Counted from the stretch's first letter, positions 1-9,772 are shown. The stretch is 64,000 bases of DNA from Mesobacillus foraminis (GCF_004340465.1 NZ_SLVV01000011.1:208031-272030), one strand, 5' to 3'. Notes: a model not told the origin generated them from the sequence alone. Numbers and translations are program-made.

Positions 1-87
1 CCTGTTATTTCCTTGTGTTTCCCGGTTTTTCTCATCTTTCCTTTGTTTATCATGAAGTTTATTCAAAAATTCCTCTGTGCTTTCCAT
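1..87 (-). CDS. Small charged hypothetical protein, 5' part only
   Basis: The start of a gene that runs off the left edge of the window. The first 29 codons are open, beginning with ATG at 87-85 and MESTEEFLNK. An AGGAGG ribosome binding site lies just upstream (about 95-100 on the complementary strand). The visible peptide is very rich in Lys, Glu, Asp, Asn and Gln and has no hydrophobic stretch. It is therefore probably a small soluble protein of the kind common in Bacillaceae. I do not recognise the family. The good ribosome binding site makes a real gene likely. Confidence 0.6.
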   Translation of the reverse strand, partial: MESTEEFLNKLHDKQRKDEKNRETQGNNR

Positions 88-178
88 TTGGAATCCTCCT
101 TATAAGTACATCTGTTGTTACTTTAACCATTTGGGTTGAAAACATACGAGGCGGAATTTCTTTGTGGCGGTGCTTTTA

Positions 179-230
179 GCTGGAATTGGAGGTGCACTAT
201 TATAGAGTTTTTGAGCATCTCAATTCCAGC
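179..230. repeat. Inverted repeat in the intergenic region
   Basis: A perfect 10-bp inverted repeat, GCTGGAATTG at 179-188 and CAATTCCAGC at 221-230, with a 32-base loop. It lies between the 3' end of the Nudix gene and the start of the left-edge gene. There is no strong T-run on either side, so its role as a terminator is uncertain. Confidence 0.4.
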
Positions 231-271
231 AAAAGCTGTTTCGTAAAAATTGCCTTTACTGTCTACAAGTA

Positions 272-676
272 TTAAGTTTGTATTTTTTCCGCTATGAGCA
301 GTTCAACTGCCGGGATGTCGGCAGGAGCCCAGACCAGGGATGCCAGATTTTCTCTTTTTAGCCAGATCAGTTTTGAATGTTCTCCCGGAATGGGTATCCC
401 TGTGGCAATTCTGCATCTTATTGTCAAAAGCTGAATAATAAAATCATCATATTCATAGACATTTTCATGCAGAAGATTCAATGTACTGATTTTACAGGAT
501 AATTCTTCGTGAATTTCTCTAGTCAGTGCCGAGAAAATGTCCTCGTCCTTCTCTACTTTTCCTCCGGGAAACTCCCACATATTAGGCATCGACATTTGGG
601 GAGATCTTAACGCACATAAAATTTCTTTATGTCCGTTTTCAATTACTGCACCAACAACTTTTATCTGCTTTTTCAC
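272..676 (-). CDS. Nudix hydrolase, MutT-like
   Basis: A small pyrophosphohydrolase of the MutT/8-oxo-dGTPase type. The Nudix box is seen as GGKVEKDEDIF followed by REIHEEL. The catalytic Glu residues are all present, but the glycine normally found near the end of the box is replaced by Ser. Members of this family cleave nucleoside diphosphates linked to another moiety, often oxidised dNTPs; the substrate here is inferred only. An in-frame ATG exists at 697 but has no ribosome binding site. The GTG at 676 is preceded by GGGAGG with a 5-base spacer and leads directly into the first beta strand (VKKQIKVVGAVI), so I prefer it, giving 134 residues. It lies downstream of and in the same direction as the methyltransferase gene. 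Confidence 0.8.
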   Translation of the reverse strand: MKKQIKVVGAVIENGHKEILCALRSPQMSMPNMWEFPGGKVEKDEDIFSALTREIHEELSCKISTLNLLHENVYEYDDFIIQLLTIRCRIATGIPIPGEHSKLIWLKRENLASLVWAPADIPAVELLIAEKIQT

Positions 677-730
677 TGCGGCCTCCCGATAATCCATAGA
701 AGCATGTCTGGAGGGCAGTCCCGGTTCCCT

Positions 731-1501
731 TTATTCCTTAATGCCCAAGACCCGTATCCGTTTATAATCTGCCATCCATACTCCATCCTGGAATAATTGA
801 TTCTTTAAACCTTCTTCTGAATTCAAAAGGATTTCCTCGATTGTCTCTTCGGATAAACCACCTAGCATAGAGCTGGCGAACATTTCAATCCAGTTGCGAA
901 GACCATCTTTTCCTTGCAAAGGTGTAGGCCTGTCAAAATGCTGCGCAAGGATCACTCTGAAACCTGCTTCTTCCATAAGGGAAGTGTATTCCCCGATGCT
1001 CGGAAAAAACCAGGGAAATTGATGGGGGTTATAATCACTCTCGAGCCTGTTCAGCTGGCGGATCACTTCATCGGTGATCAATTTTACATTTCCTTTTCCA
1101 CCGAACTCAGCAACGAATCTTCCCCCGGGCTTTAATGCCTGAAAAATGCTCTGCAATGCTTTCTGGGGCTGCTTTACCCAATGTAGCATTGCATTGGAGA
1201 ACACGGCATCAAATTCATCCTTGAAAGACAGGTTGGTGGCATCCTGTACATCAAACTGGATATGGGGATACTTCCTGTATGCCTGTTCCACCATATTACT
1301 GGAATTGTCGATCCCCATGACGGAGACCCCGGCCTTGTCCAGTTTTTCCGCTAAGTCGCCGGTTCCGCACCCGAGATCAAGGATTCTTTCGCCGGCTAGC
1401 GGATTAAGCCATCCAATTAGCTCTTCGCCAAAAGCTGAAACAAAAGAGTGCTTCGTATCATACAAGCCTGCATTCCAGCTGTCTTTTTTTATTATGTCCA
1501 T
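731..1501 (-). CDS. Class I SAM-dependent methyltransferase
   Basis: A 256-residue soluble methyltransferase. The SAM-binding motif I is seen as ILDLGCGTGDL near residue 40, followed by the acidic end of strand 2 (VMGIDNSS), the motif-II region DAVFSNAMLHWV and the post-motif LKPGGRFVAEFGG. The pattern resembles trans-aconitate methyltransferase and UbiE/COQ5-like small-molecule methyltransferases. The true acceptor cannot be read from the sequence. A GGGGGG ribosome binding site lies upstream. The gene may be co-transcribed with the Nudix gene 55 bp downstream. Confidence 0.82.
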   Translation of the reverse strand: MDIIKKDSWNAGLYDTKHSFVSAFGEELIGWLNPLAGERILDLGCGTGDLAEKLDKAGVSVMGIDNSSNMVEQAYRKYPHIQFDVQDATNLSFKDEFDAVFSNAMLHWVKQPQKALQSIFQALKPGGRFVAEFGGKGNVKLITDEVIRQLNRLESDYNPHQFPWFFPSIGEYTSLMEEAGFRVILAQHFDRPTPLQGKDGLRNWIEMFASSMLGGLSEETIEEILLNSEEGLKNQLFQDGVWMADYKRIRVLGIKE

Positions 1502-1520
1502 CTTTTTAGTCCCCCCTTAA

Positions 1521-1799
1521 ATTTCCAGAATATTTTAGAGAATTATAGCCTTTATGATTAAGGATTAAAAGAGGATTTGCTATTTTTTACAAATTTAAAA
1601 TATTGACCAAATGACTTTAATCCAGTAGATATTCGGGAATCCTCTCAAAAGGCAATGGACAGAAAGGGTAAGCAAGGCTGCACCATTATTAAACGGCTTA
1701 TTGACAAAAGCCTGCCGTGCACGTTATTAGCAGCCCGCAAATGGAATATCCAAGGCGCCCAGCCTTTTTAGACGAACTAAAGAAGATAAAATGACGAAA
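1521..1799. other. Intergenic stretch, possible gene remnant
   Basis: The region between the divergent methyltransferase and urease genes. It contains a 38-codon open frame at 1655-1771 (+ strand, MDRKGKQGCT start) with only a weak ribosome binding site. I cannot tell whether this is a remnant or chance. The first part is AT-rich and probably holds the methyltransferase promoter. Confidence 0.3.
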
Positions 1800-1841
1800 G
1801 GTGCCTGACCCCCTTTATTTAAGTAAAGGGGGTCAGGCACC
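1800..1841. repeat. Palindromic repeat (GTGCCTGACCCC family), copy 1
   Basis: A perfect 18-bp inverted repeat, arms 1800-1817 and 1824-1841, with a 6-base loop. It is followed on the + strand by six T residues, so it resembles a factor-independent terminator. It belongs to a repeat family found at least eight times in this window and sits just upstream of the urease promoter region, where it may insulate it. Confidence 0.85.
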
Positions 1842-1855
1842 TTTTTTAATATGTT

Positions 1856-1872
1856 TGTCAGGTTTTCTTACA
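1856..1872 (+). promoter_or_regulatory. TnrA/GlnR box upstream of ureABCEFGD
   Basis: TGTCA-N7-TTACA is a perfect match to the TGTNA-N7-TNACA operator known for Bacillus TnrA and GlnR. A TAAAAT -10 candidate at 1902-1907 would start transcription near 1914. That places the box centre at about -50, the usual spacing for TnrA-activated promoters. B. subtilis ureABC is known to be nitrogen-regulated by TnrA and GlnR, so the site fits the operon. Confidence 0.8.
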
Positions 1873-1944
1873 TAAAATGAGTTTCTTAAGTGGAGGGTTT
1901 GTAAAATAAAAGACACAACAGACAAATAGTGGGAGGGTCGTTGA

Positions 1945-2247
1945 ATGAAATTGACTTCGCGTGAAATGGAGAAGCTGATGATGGTCACAGCAGCTGACCT
2001 GGCCCGCCGGCGGCAGAAGCGGGGGCTGAAACTGAATTATCCGGAAGCGGTCGCTATCATTACTTATGAAGTGCTTGAGGGGGCGAGGGATGGAAGAACG
2101 GTTGCCCAGCTGATGCAATACGGTGCTACCATTCTTACTAAGGAAGATGTAATGGAAGGCATTGCCGAGATGATTCCGGATATCCAGGTGGAAGCTACCT
2201 TCCCGGATGGAACAAAGCTGGTTACCGTCCATGATCCCATTCGCTAA
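1945..2247 (+). CDS. ureA: Urease subunit gamma
   Basis: The 100-residue gamma subunit of the three-subunit Ni-urease, which hydrolyses urea to ammonia and carbamate in the cytoplasm. The conserved N-terminus ([13 protein letters not shown]), the [16 protein letters not shown] segment and the [28 protein letters not shown] ending are split between the usual landmarks. Length is that of bacterial UreA. ATG is preceded by a GGGAGG-type site. It is the first gene of a seven-gene operon and is followed 18 bp later by ureB. Confidence 0.97.
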   Translation: MKLTSREMEKLMMVTAADLARRRQKRGLKLNYPEAVAIITYEVLEGARDGRTVAQLMQYGATILTKEDVMEGIAEMIPDIQVEATFPDGTKLVTVHDPIR

Positions 2248-2265
2248 TCAAAAGGAGGGGACACC

Positions 2266-2586
2266 TTGATCCCGGGAGAGTATCTGTTAAGAAAAGAGCC
2301 TGTTTTATGCAATGAAAACAAGAATCCGATAACGGTAAGCGTGTTGAATCGAGGGGATCGGCCGATACAGATTGGATCCCACTTCCATTTTTTTGAGGTT
2401 AACCAAAAGCTGGTGTTCGACCGTGGTAGGGCATTCGGCCTTCACTTGAATATACCTGCTGGTACCGCTGTCCGGTTCGAACCTGGAGATGAAAAACAAG
2501 TGGAGCTTGTTCCATTTTCAGGAGAGCAGGAAGTATACGGACTTAATAATTTGACCAACGGTCCTTTAAAAAAGGGGGATCAGTAA
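2266..2586 (+). CDS. ureB: Urease subunit beta
   Basis: The 106-residue beta subunit of urease. The start MIPGEYLLR and the motifs [19 protein letters not shown] and [24 protein letters not shown] are classic for the family. The gene begins with TTG, supported by AAAGGAGGGG eight bases upstream; no better ATG exists. It lies between ureA and ureC, and its stop codon is directly followed by the ureC ATG, which implies coupled translation and equal subunit supply. Confidence 0.96.
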   Translation: MIPGEYLLRKEPVLCNENKNPITVSVLNRGDRPIQIGSHFHFFEVNQKLVFDRGRAFGLHLNIPAGTAVRFEPGDEKQVELVPFSGEQEVYGLNNLTNGPLKKGDQ

Positions 2587-4296
2587 ATGAGTTTTTACAT
2601 GTCCCGTAAACAGTATGCCGACATGTTCGGCCCCACCGTTGGAGACTGTGTCCGATTGGCGGATACCGAGCTCTTCATTGAGATCGAAAAGGATTATACA
2701 ACCTACGGCGATGAGGTGAAGTTTGGAGGCGGAAAGGTTATTCGGGATGGAATGGGCCAGCATCCGCTTGCTAAAAGCAGTGAGAGTGCAGATTTGGTGC
2801 TCACCAATGCCATAATTGTAGATTCTGCGGGTATCTATAAAGCTGATATTGGTGTGAAGAACGGGAAAATTGCCGCAATCGGCAAAGCCGGGAATCCCCT
2901 GTTAATGGATGGAGTGGACATTGTAATCGGGGCTGCCACCGAGATCATCGCCGCGGAAGGCAAAATTGTAACCGCAGGCGGCATCGATGCCCATATTCAT
3001 TTTATTTGTCCGCAACAGATAGAAACGGCCCTCTCGTCCGGAGTCACCACGATGATAGGAGGAGGAACCGGCCCTGCTACCGGAACGAATGCGACAACGT
3101 GCACACCAGGTCCATGGAATATCCACCGCATGCTTGAGGCTGCGGAAGAATTTCCAATCAATTTGGGTTTCCTGGGCAAAGGCAATGCGTCCGATGAAGA
3201 GCCATTAATGGAACAGATCGAAGCAGGCGCCGTCGGGCTAAAGCTGCATGAAGACTGGGGAACCACTGCTGCTGCCATTGACACTTGCCTGAAGGTGGCG
3301 GACGAGTTTGATATTCAGGTAGCCATCCATACGGATACCCTTAATGAAGGGGGATTCGTCGAGGACACTCTGGCAGCAATCGATGGCCGGGTTATCCACA
3401 CTTATCATACGGAAGGAGCCGGGGGCGGACATGCGCCCGATATCATTAAAGCGGCAGGCTTCCCCAATATTCTTCCGTCATCCACGAACCCAACCCGGCC
3501 CTTTACCGTGAACACATTAGAGGAGCATCTGGATATGCTGATGGTTTGCCATCATCTGGATCCGAGCGTCCCTGAGGATATTGCTTTTGCCGATTCACGG
3601 ATTCGCAAGGAAACCATTGCAGCGGAAGACATTTTACATGATTTAGGGGTCTTCTCAATGATTTCCTCCGATTCCCAGGCCATGGGCCGCGTAGGGGAAG
3701 TCATCATGCGTACCTGGCAGACGGCTGACAAAATGAAAAAGCAGAGAGGGAAAATGGCAGAAGACAAAACGGCGGGAGACAATTTCCGTGTTAAGCGTTA
3801 TATCGCCAAGTATACAATCAACCCTGCCATTGTTCACGGGATATCAGAATATGTAGGCTCTGTGGAAACCGGGAAGCTTGCCGACCTGGTGGTATGGGAT
3901 CCTGCCTTCTTCGGAGTTAAGCCCGATTTAATTTTAAAGGGCGGCATGATTGCCCACAGTGTCATGGGGGATCCGAATGCCAGCATTCCAACGCCGCAGC
4001 CTGTTTTATACCGGCAGATGTTTGCCTCCTTTGGAAGTGCCAAATATAAAACATCAATGACATTCATTTCGAAAGCCGCGTATGAAAAAGGTGTCCACAA
4101 GGACCTTGGACTGCAAAAAATGGTTGGTGTGGTCTCGGGGGTACGCAAGCTGACGAAAAAGGATATGGTCCATAATGGCGAAACCCCTGTGATAGACGTT
4201 GATCCGCAGACCTATGAAGTAAAGGTTGATGGTGAATTGATTACGTGCGAACCGGCGGAGAGTGTTCCAATGGCTCAGCGATATTTCTTATTTTGA
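2587..4296 (+). CDS. ureC: Urease subunit alpha (catalytic)
   Basis: The catalytic subunit, 569 residues, normal length. All active-site residues are present: the Ni-binding His136 and His138, Lys219 for carbamylation, His248, His274 and Asp362. The flap cysteine Cys321 with His322 is also there. Numbering is one lower than in Sporosarcina pasteurii urease. An intact active site argues for a functional enzyme. It is in the middle of the operon, with ureB ending at the base before its ATG and the accessory genes directly downstream. Confidence 0.98.
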   Translation: MSFYMSRKQYADMFGPTVGDCVRLADTELFIEIEKDYTTYGDEVKFGGGKVIRDGMGQHPLAKSSESADLVLTNAIIVDSAGIYKADIGVKNGKIAAIGKAGNPLLMDGVDIVIGAATEIIAAEGKIVTAGGIDAHIHFICPQQIETALSSGVTTMIGGGTGPATGTNATTCTPGPWNIHRMLEAAEEFPINLGFLGKGNASDEEPLMEQIEAGAVGLKLHEDWGTTAAAIDTCLKVADEFDIQVAIHTDTLNEGGFVEDTLAAIDGRVIHTYHTEGAGGGHAPDIIKAAGFPNILPSSTNPTRPFTVNTLEEHLDMLMVCHHLDPSVPEDIAFADSRIRKETIAAEDILHDLGVFSMISSDSQAMGRVGEVIMRTWQTADKMKKQRGKMAEDKTAGDNFRVKRYIAKYTINPAIVHGISEYVGSVETGKLADLVVWDPAFFGVKPDLILKGGMIAHSVMGDPNASIPTPQPVLYRQMFASFGSAKYKTSMTFISKAAYEKGVHKDLGLQKMVGVVSGVRKLTKKDMVHNGETPVIDVDPQTYEVKVDGELITCEPAESVPMAQRYFLF

Positions 4297-4308
4297 GGTG
4301 AAGAGTAG

Positions 4309-4755
4309 ATGATCATTGAAAGTGTAATTGGAAACGTGGCGACATTGGAAAAGAGAGCTCTACATGTGGAACGGGTATACCTGAAAAGTGATGACCTGGT
4401 GAAAAGGATTCAGCGCGTGGTGACCGACCATGGCAAGGAGCTGGGGATTCGACTGAGGGAAAACAAGGATTTAATCGACGGCGACATCCTTTATATCGAC
4501 GAAAAAAATATGATTGTGATCTCTGTCAAGGATGATGACCTGCTGACCATCATGCCGACATCCATCCAGCAGATGGGCGAAATTGCCCACCAGCTGGGAA
4601 ACCGCCACTTGCCGGCGCAGTTTGAAGGAAACGAGATGCTTGTGCAGTATGATTATTTAGTAGAAGAGCTGCTCCGGCAATTGGGCATTCCTTTTAAACG
4701 TGAGAAACGAAAGGTAAAACAGGCGTTCCGTCATATTGGCCACAGCCATGATTAA
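4309..4755 (+). CDS. ureE: Urease accessory protein UreE (nickel chaperone)
   Basis: A 148-residue metallochaperone that delivers nickel to the UreDFG-apourease complex. The N-terminal peptide-binding domain and the C-terminal metal domain ([20 protein letters not shown], with the conserved His) can be seen. The C-terminal tail is short and only mildly His-rich (FRHIGHSHD), so it lacks the long poly-His tail of the Klebsiella type. It starts 12 bp after ureC and overlaps ureF by 8 bp. Confidence 0.95.
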   Translation: MIIESVIGNVATLEKRALHVERVYLKSDDLVKRIQRVVTDHGKELGIRLRENKDLIDGDILYIDEKNMIVISVKDDDLLTIMPTSIQQMGEIAHQLGNRHLPAQFEGNEMLVQYDYLVEELLRQLGIPFKREKRKVKQAFRHIGHSHD

Positions 4756-5434
4756 TGCCTTGTTTCCTCTCCTGCAATTGTGTGATTCCAACTTTCCTTC
4801 GGGAGCGTTTTCACACTCATTTGGTCTTGAAACCTATATTCAGGAGCAGAACATCACAGGGCGGGACAGCTTTGCCGAAGCACTTTCCATTTTTATAAGA
4901 AAGCAGCTGGTCTATACGGACGGACTCGCATGCAGGCTGGCCTTTGAATCATTGGAGGCAGGGGAAGATGCAAGTCTTGAGGAGCTGGACCGGCTCTTAT
5001 ATGTTTCCTGTCTGGCAGAGGAGTCGCGGATGGGGAACAAACGGATTGGAGAACGAATGGCTAAATTGTGCAGTGAACTTTATCCGTCTTCAGCGCTGTC
5101 CAATTATGTGGCCAGAATAAAAGCAAAACAGGCATACGGCCAGCCAGCGATTGTGTTTGCGCTAGTTGCCTATCATTTGAATGTCTCAAAAGAGACGGCG
5201 ATTGGCGCGTATCTGTATGCCAATGTATCCTCTCTTATTCAGAATGCTGTCCGGGGGATTCCGCTTGGGCAAACGGATGGCCAAAAGATCTTAGTCGGAA
5301 TCCAACCTCTGATCGGAAAGGCAGTCGATCAAATTTTACAATTAACGATTGAGGATTTTGGGGCTGTGAGTCCCGGGTTGGAGATTGCACAAATGCGTCA
5401 TGAACGCTTGCATGTCCGATTGTTTATGTCATAA
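4748..5434 (+). CDS. ureF: Urease accessory protein UreF
   Basis: All-alpha accessory protein of about 228 residues that forms the UreD-UreF-UreG activation complex and gates GTP-dependent nickel insertion. The family signature [19 protein letters not shown] near the N-terminus is clear, as is [19 protein letters not shown]. The ATG at 4748 overlaps the ureE stop codon. A TTG at 4736 in the same frame is also possible but has no better ribosome binding site. Confidence 0.94.
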   Translation: MINALFPLLQLCDSNFPSGAFSHSFGLETYIQEQNITGRDSFAEALSIFIRKQLVYTDGLACRLAFESLEAGEDASLEELDRLLYVSCLAEESRMGNKRIGERMAKLCSELYPSSALSNYVARIKAKQAYGQPAIVFALVAYHLNVSKETAIGAYLYANVSSLIQNAVRGIPLGQTDGQKILVGIQPLIGKAVDQILQLTIEDFGAVSPGLEIAQMRHERLHVRLFMS

Positions 5435-5477
5435 AGCTTATGGTGTTTTTATGGAATGAAAAAAAGGAGTGGGTTGA

Positions 5478-6092
5478 ATGGAGCCAGTACGGATTGGAGT
5501 CGGAGGCCCGGTTGGTGCCGGAAAGACAATGCTAGTTGAAAAATTGACAAGGGCCCTGCACAGAGAGCTGAGCATGGCGGTTGTCACCAATGATATCTAT
5601 ACGAAAGAGGATGCACTGTTTTTAATGAGAAATGGTGTGTTGCCTGAGGACCGTGTCATCGGTGTGGAAACCGGGGGCTGCCCGCATACAGCCATACGCG
5701 AGGATGCCTCAATGAATTTCGCTGCCATTGATGAATTGAAAGAACTGCATCATGGCCTGGAGTTAATATTTGTTGAAAGCGGCGGTGATAATTTGGCTGC
5801 CACCTTCAGCCCGGAACTGGTTGATTTCTCGATTTATATTATCGATGTGGCACAGGGAGAGAAGATTCCGAGGAAAGGCGGACAGGGAATGATTAAATCC
5901 GACCTGTTTATTATCAATAAGACCGATCTGGCCCCTTATGTGGGAGCGTCGCTCGAGATTATGGAGCGTGATACAATTGCTGCCAGGGGAGAGAAGCCTT
6001 ATATTTTTACCAATTTAAAAGATGGAACGGGACTGGATCAAGTTATTAAGTGGCTAAAAAGGAACGCTCTGTTAACCGGATTGGAGTCATGA
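5478..6092 (+). CDS. ureG: Urease accessory protein UreG (GTPase)
   Basis: A 204-residue SIMIBI-class GTPase that powers nickel delivery to urease. The P-loop GGPVGAGKT lies at residues 9-17, the metal-binding Cys-Pro-His motif is in [13 protein letters not shown], the family motif ESGGDNL follows, and the guanine-specificity motif is NKTD. A good GGAGTGGG-like site precedes the ATG. It is separated from ureF by 43 bp and overlaps ureD by 4 bp. Confidence 0.97.
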   Translation: MEPVRIGVGGPVGAGKTMLVEKLTRALHRELSMAVVTNDIYTKEDALFLMRNGVLPEDRVIGVETGGCPHTAIREDASMNFAAIDELKELHHGLELIFVESGGDNLAATFSPELVDFSIYIIDVAQGEKIPRKGGQGMIKSDLFIINKTDLAPYVGASLEIMERDTIAARGEKPYIFTNLKDGTGLDQVIKWLKRNALLTGLES

Positions 6093-6904
6093 CCCATATT
6101 GGGCTCCTGGAGCTTACGGCCGCTAAGAAACACTCTAGAACGATAATTTCCTCCTGCTATTATGAGGGGGCTCTGAAAATCACCCGGCCTGTTTATCTTG
6201 AGAAGGATTCCCCCTCCATCTACCTTATCCATGTCGGAGGCGGGTATGTGGACGGAGACGTCTATCGGACCAATCTAGCCCTGGAGGAGGGGGCAGAGCT
6301 TACCGTTACAACGCAGTCCTCTACGAAGGTCTATAAAACTCCCAAACAACCAGTTTGCCAATATACTGATATCGTTTTGGGGAAGGGGAGTGTGCTGGAA
6401 TATTTGCCGGACCCCCTGATTGCCTATGAAGGGGCGAGGTTCATCCAGGAAACGGATGTGACGATAAGTGAGGGATCCAGTTTTTTTTACAGCGATATTA
6501 TCACCCCGGGATGGGCGGAAGATGGCCGCTTGTTCCGCTATGACTGGATTCGTTCCAAGCTGAAAGTCTTTAAAAAGGATAAGCTTGTTCTACTTGATCA
6601 TCTTCTTCTTGAGCCGGATGAAGGGCTGGGCGGAATCATGCAAATGGAGGGGTATACCCATGTGGGGACCTTCCTGATTCTTCACAGCAAGGCTGATAAG
6701 AGATTTATTGATTCTATGTATGAACTATTGTCAGAGTTGAAGGGTGATGTTCAGTTTGGCCTGTCCAGACTGCCGGAAGACGGAGCGATTTTACGTATCC
6801 TTGCCCGCAGTTCAGGTTCTATTGAAACGATGATATCCTATGCTCACGAATATGCAAGAAGGGAATTGCTGGGCAAGGATTTCTTCTCATGGAGAAAGTA
6901 TTGA
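6089..6904 (+). CDS. ureD: Urease accessory protein UreD
   Basis: The scaffold protein (also called UreH) that binds apourease and recruits UreF and UreG. Family motifs seen: [39 protein letters not shown] and [13 protein letters not shown] use the ATG at 6089, which overlaps the ureG stop codon as ATGA and aligns with the usual N-terminus (MTHIGLLEL), giving 271 residues. A GTG at 6050 would add 13 residues. It is the last gene of the operon; no nickel transporter gene follows. Confidence 0.94.
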   Translation: MTHIGLLELTAAKKHSRTIISSCYYEGALKITRPVYLEKDSPSIYLIHVGGGYVDGDVYRTNLALEEGAELTVTTQSSTKVYKTPKQPVCQYTDIVLGKGSVLEYLPDPLIAYEGARFIQETDVTISEGSSFFYSDIITPGWAEDGRLFRYDWIRSKLKVFKKDKLVLLDHLLLEPDEGLGGIMQMEGYTHVGTFLILHSKADKRFIDSMYELLSELKGDVQFGLSRLPEDGAILRILARSSGSIETMISYAHEYARRELLGKDFFSWRKY

Positions 6905-6928
6905 TCTTTAGCCGTTTTCCAACCTAAA

Positions 6929-6965
6929 AACACCGTCGCGGCCAGCGGCGATGTTTCTTTTTCCA
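6929..6965 (+). terminator. Terminator of the urease operon
   Basis: Stem AACACCGTCGC (6929-6939) and GCGGCGATGTT (6945-6955) with one mismatch and one wobble pair, a 5-base loop, then TTTCTTTTT. It lies 25 bp after the ureD stop codon. Confidence 0.8.
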
Positions 6966-7078
6966 ACGCAAGGGCGGTTGTTATATCCGAAAGCACAGCC
7001 AAGGTGACCGAACCCGTGAAGGAAAGTCAGGTTCCGGTCATCAGCAGACTGGGGGAGAGGAAGACTTCAGCTATTTTG

Positions 7079-7999
7079 TTACGATGAACGCTGTGCTTCA
7101 TAAACTTTTAGGTTGGCAAAAATTGTGCTCATAACGGGTGCGTTCAGGTGGTTCTCCTTTGCCTTCTGAAGAAGATAGCCGAAGAAGTGATCGGCTTCTG
7201 TCAGCAACCCCTTTTCCATGTCTCTTTGCAGGGAAGATTTCATGGCATAGCCTATCTGCAACAGTTTGTCCAGCTGGGTTTCCTCAATTTTATCTGCAAG
7301 AGGCGCCTTGAGCCCTCTCATGATTTTCCCCGTTTCCTGAAGCAGGGCATAAACGGTCTGCATGCCGGATTCCTGATCCCGGATTGGGCCGACAGGAGAG
7401 CGGAAAAGGGAGGTAACCCCGCTAAGAACAGAGATAAACTGGTATTTATGCCACATCTCCTGAACAATATGACTGGAAAGGCGGAAATTGGCTTTCGTTC
7501 CCTCAAAGGTTTCTTGCAGGCTACGTAACCGCTCCGTCATCTCCCCGGACCGTTCCCCAAACACCAGATCATGGACGGGACTGGTTTGGATGACCCTTCC
7601 CTGATTGTCCAGTGTTGTCTCAATGAAACACAAACCCCCAAGAACTTTTTCGGTTCCAAAGGCTTCTGTTAATTCGCCGATATGGGCAATGCCATTAAGA
7701 AGCGGCAAAATCATTGTGTTTTCGGTAACATATGGCCGGATGCCTTCAATCGCCCCAGCCAAATGGTAGGCTTTTGTTGATAAAAGGACGGCATCAAATG
7801 GATCAGCTTTCTCACCACTTAGCAGGGTTTTAGGATGGAGAGTCATATCTCCATGAACACTTTCCACTTCCAAGCCGTTTTCAGCCAGCTGCTTCCTCCT
7901 GTTTTCACGGACCAGAAAAGTCACATCAACGCCTTTCTCCAGCAAGCGGCCGCCAAAGTAGCCCCCAATCCCACCGGCACCAACCATCAATATTCTCAT
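7079..7999 (-). CDS. Ketopantoate reductase (PanE/ApbA) family protein
   Basis: A 306-residue NADP-dependent 2-dehydropantoate 2-reductase homologue; the classical reaction reduces ketopantoate to pantoate for coenzyme A synthesis. The N-terminal Rossmann motif MRILMVGAGGIGGYFGGRL and the LSTKAYHL and LLNGIAH segments are typical, as is the C-terminal helical domain. Bacillaceae often carry several paralogues, so the substrate is inferred. An AGGAGG site precedes the ATG. The gene is convergent with the urease operon. Confidence 0.82.
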   Translation of the reverse strand: MRILMVGAGGIGGYFGGRLLEKGVDVTFLVRENRRKQLAENGLEVESVHGDMTLHPKTLLSGEKADPFDAVLLSTKAYHLAGAIEGIRPYVTENTMILPLLNGIAHIGELTEAFGTEKVLGGLCFIETTLDNQGRVIQTSPVHDLVFGERSGEMTERLRSLQETFEGTKANFRLSSHIVQEMWHKYQFISVLSGVTSLFRSPVGPIRDQESGMQTVYALLQETGKIMRGLKAPLADKIEETQLDKLLQIGYAMKSSLQRDMEKGLLTEADHFFGYLLQKAKENHLNAPVMSTIFANLKVYEAQRSS

Positions 8000-8046
8000 G
8001 TATAAAAAACCTCCTGAAATTTGCTATAACTTATCTAACTTTACTT

Positions 8047-8096
8047 CACTAAAGGGGGTCAGGCACCCTTTAGTGTAATGACGCGTGCCTGACCCC
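8047..8096. repeat. Palindromic repeat, copy 2 (variant)
   Basis: GGGGTCAGGCAC at 8055-8066 pairs with GTGCCTGACCCC at 8085-8096. A second nested pair, CACTAAAGGG at 8047-8056 with CCCTTTAGTG at 8066-8075, shares part of the first arm, so two alternative hairpins are possible. Confidence 0.75.
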
Positions 8097-8105
8097 GTCC
8101 ATGCA

Positions 8106-8136
8106 AAAGTGCACGCGTTTAAACTGCGTGCACTTT
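8106..8136. terminator. Hairpin downstream of the cstA-type gene
   Basis: A perfect 11-bp inverted repeat AAAGTGCACGC (8106-8116) and GCGTGCACTTT (8126-8136) with a 9-base loop. It lies between the convergent ends of copy 2 of the repeat and the transporter gene (minus strand). It may end transcription, although the T-runs are only three long. Confidence 0.45.
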
Positions 8137-8273
8137 CCTGCTTAAAAGACGAATGGCTGCGTTTACTCTCCCCCTATGACCACGATGATAATCAGTGTGA
8201 TTGATAGGAAATGGCCAGAGCACCCTTCCTATCTAAGGACTGCCTTGCGATAGTCGGGACGTGCAGCTGGGCA

Positions 8274-9725
8274 TTAGGCGACCTTATTCCATCCGGAGAT
8301 GTCTTCGTCCAGAGGAAGATTATTTGTCCGTGCTTTCTTGGCTGCAATAAAGAACAGCGCAACAAGGATGATGGAACCAATGAACCCGCCTATCCATGAA
8401 GACGTCATCGACATGCCGAATCCAATTTGGGCATTTAATATATAGGTTATGACCATGACAAGCATGAACGTGCCCGGCACAAGTGAGATCCAGTAGTTTT
8501 TCCTGGCGATATACAGGTACATAGCGCCAACAAAAAGGGCGATCACTGCGGTTGCCTGATTGGCCCAGCTGAAATATCTCCACAGAATGTTGAAGTCGAT
8601 TTTTGTCAGGGCAAAAGAGATTACAAACAGCGGAGCAGCAATCCATAAGCGGCTTGAAAATTTCTTTTGGGCAATATTAAGATACTCTGCAATGATCATC
8701 CGTGCACTGCGGAAGGCTGTATCCCCGGAAGTGATTGGCAGGACAACCACGCCGAGCACGGCCAGTGTTCCGCCGATCGCACCAAGCATCATGGTCGATA
8801 CTTCACTGACAATGGCTCCAGGTCCGCCCGCCGCAAGCAGTTCATTTAAACCGCCGTAGCCGTCAAACAGGCTCATCGCAGCAGCAGCCCAGATCATGGC
8901 AATGATTCCTTCTGCAATCATCATTCCGTAGAAAATCTTCCGGCCTTGCTGCTCTTTCTGAGTTGTACGTGAAATAATCGGGGTCTGTGTTGCATGGAAA
9001 CCTGAAAGGGCACCACAAGTAATCGTAAAGAAAATCAGCGGAAAAATAGGTGCGTTATCAGGATGGAAATTAGTCAAGGACAGTTCCGGAATCGGAGCTC
9101 CTGTAACGATTAGACCAATTCCGACTCCAAGAGCACTTATGACAAGCAAGGCCCCGAAGTATGGATAAAGGCGGCCAATAATTTTATCAACTGGCAATAG
9201 AGTGGCCAGGATGTAGTAAATAAATATAGCTGCAACAATAATACCAAGCGCGATTTTCCCGTCCATCAAGACGTGAAGCAAGCTGGCCGGTGTTGAAACA
9301 AATACAGTTCCCACAAGCAAAAGGAGCAAAACAGCGAAAGCATTTACAACGTGCTTCATTACTTTCCCTAAAAATTTGCTTGCAAGCTCGGGCAAGTGGG
9401 CCCCGCGATTCCGAATGGAAATCATTCCTGTTAAATAATCATGAACCGCCCCGGCAAAGATGCAGCCCACCACAATCCAGATAAAAGCAACTGGTCCGTA
9501 AAGCGCTCCCATAATTGGTCCGAAAATCGGCCCGGTCCCGGCGATATTTAATAATTGAATTAATGAATTCTTAGGAGTGCTCATCGGGACATAGTCGACG
9601 CCATCGTTGTTGACATAAGCCGGAGTTGCCCTTTCTTCCTTTACCCCAAACACTTTTTCAACAAATTTGCCGTACGTAAAATAACCAATAACCAACAGGA
9701 CAATCCCTGCCAAAAATGTATACAT
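8274..9725 (-). CDS. cstA: CstA-family transporter (carbon starvation protein A)
   Basis: A 483-residue polytopic membrane protein of the CstA family. Visible signatures are GPIFGPIMGALYGPVAF near residue 65, GCIFAGAVHDYLTGM, GFHATQTPIISRTT and VLPITSGDTAFRSAR. It is shorter than the 600-700-residue CstA and BtsT of E. coli. E. coli BtsT is a pyruvate transporter controlled by the LytS/LytTR pair BtsSR. Here a LytS/LytTR pair lies directly upstream, so pyruvate or peptide uptake on carbon limitation is a reasonable inference. AAGGGGGAG precedes the ATG. Confidence 0.88.
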   Translation of the reverse strand: MYTFLAGIVLLVIGYFTYGKFVEKVFGVKEERATPAYVNNDGVDYVPMSTPKNSLIQLLNIAGTGPIFGPIMGALYGPVAFIWIVVGCIFAGAVHDYLTGMISIRNRGAHLPELASKFLGKVMKHVVNAFAVLLLLLVGTVFVSTPASLLHVLMDGKIALGIIVAAIFIYYILATLLPVDKIIGRLYPYFGALLVISALGVGIGLIVTGAPIPELSLTNFHPDNAPIFPLIFFTITCGALSGFHATQTPIISRTTQKEQQGRKIFYGMMIAEGIIAMIWAAAAMSLFDGYGGLNELLAAGGPGAIVSEVSTMMLGAIGGTLAVLGVVVLPITSGDTAFRSARMIIAEYLNIAQKKFSSRLWIAAPLFVISFALTKIDFNILWRYFSWANQATAVIALFVGAMYLYIARKNYWISLVPGTFMLVMVITYILNAQIGFGMSMTSSWIGGFIGSIILVALFFIAAKKARTNNLPLDEDISGWNKVA

Positions 9726-9753
9726 GATTTCTCCCCCTTACAAGGAAATTAAA

Positions 9754-9767
9754 TGAATGCGTTTACA
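9754..9767 (-). promoter_or_regulatory. cre-like CcpA site at the cstA-type promoter
   Basis: Read on the minus strand, TGTAAACGCATTCA matches the CcpA consensus TGWAARCGYTWNCW with one mismatch. It overlaps the predicted transcription start (about 9766, from a TATAAT -10 at 9778-9773), where CcpA binding would repress transcription. Confidence 0.6.
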
Positions 9768-9772
9768 TTTTT

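Noticed and set aside
914..1520. Two open frames on the + strand (914-1135, 1146-1520)
   Set aside because: They are antisense to the methyltransferase gene, which has clear motifs and a ribosome binding site.
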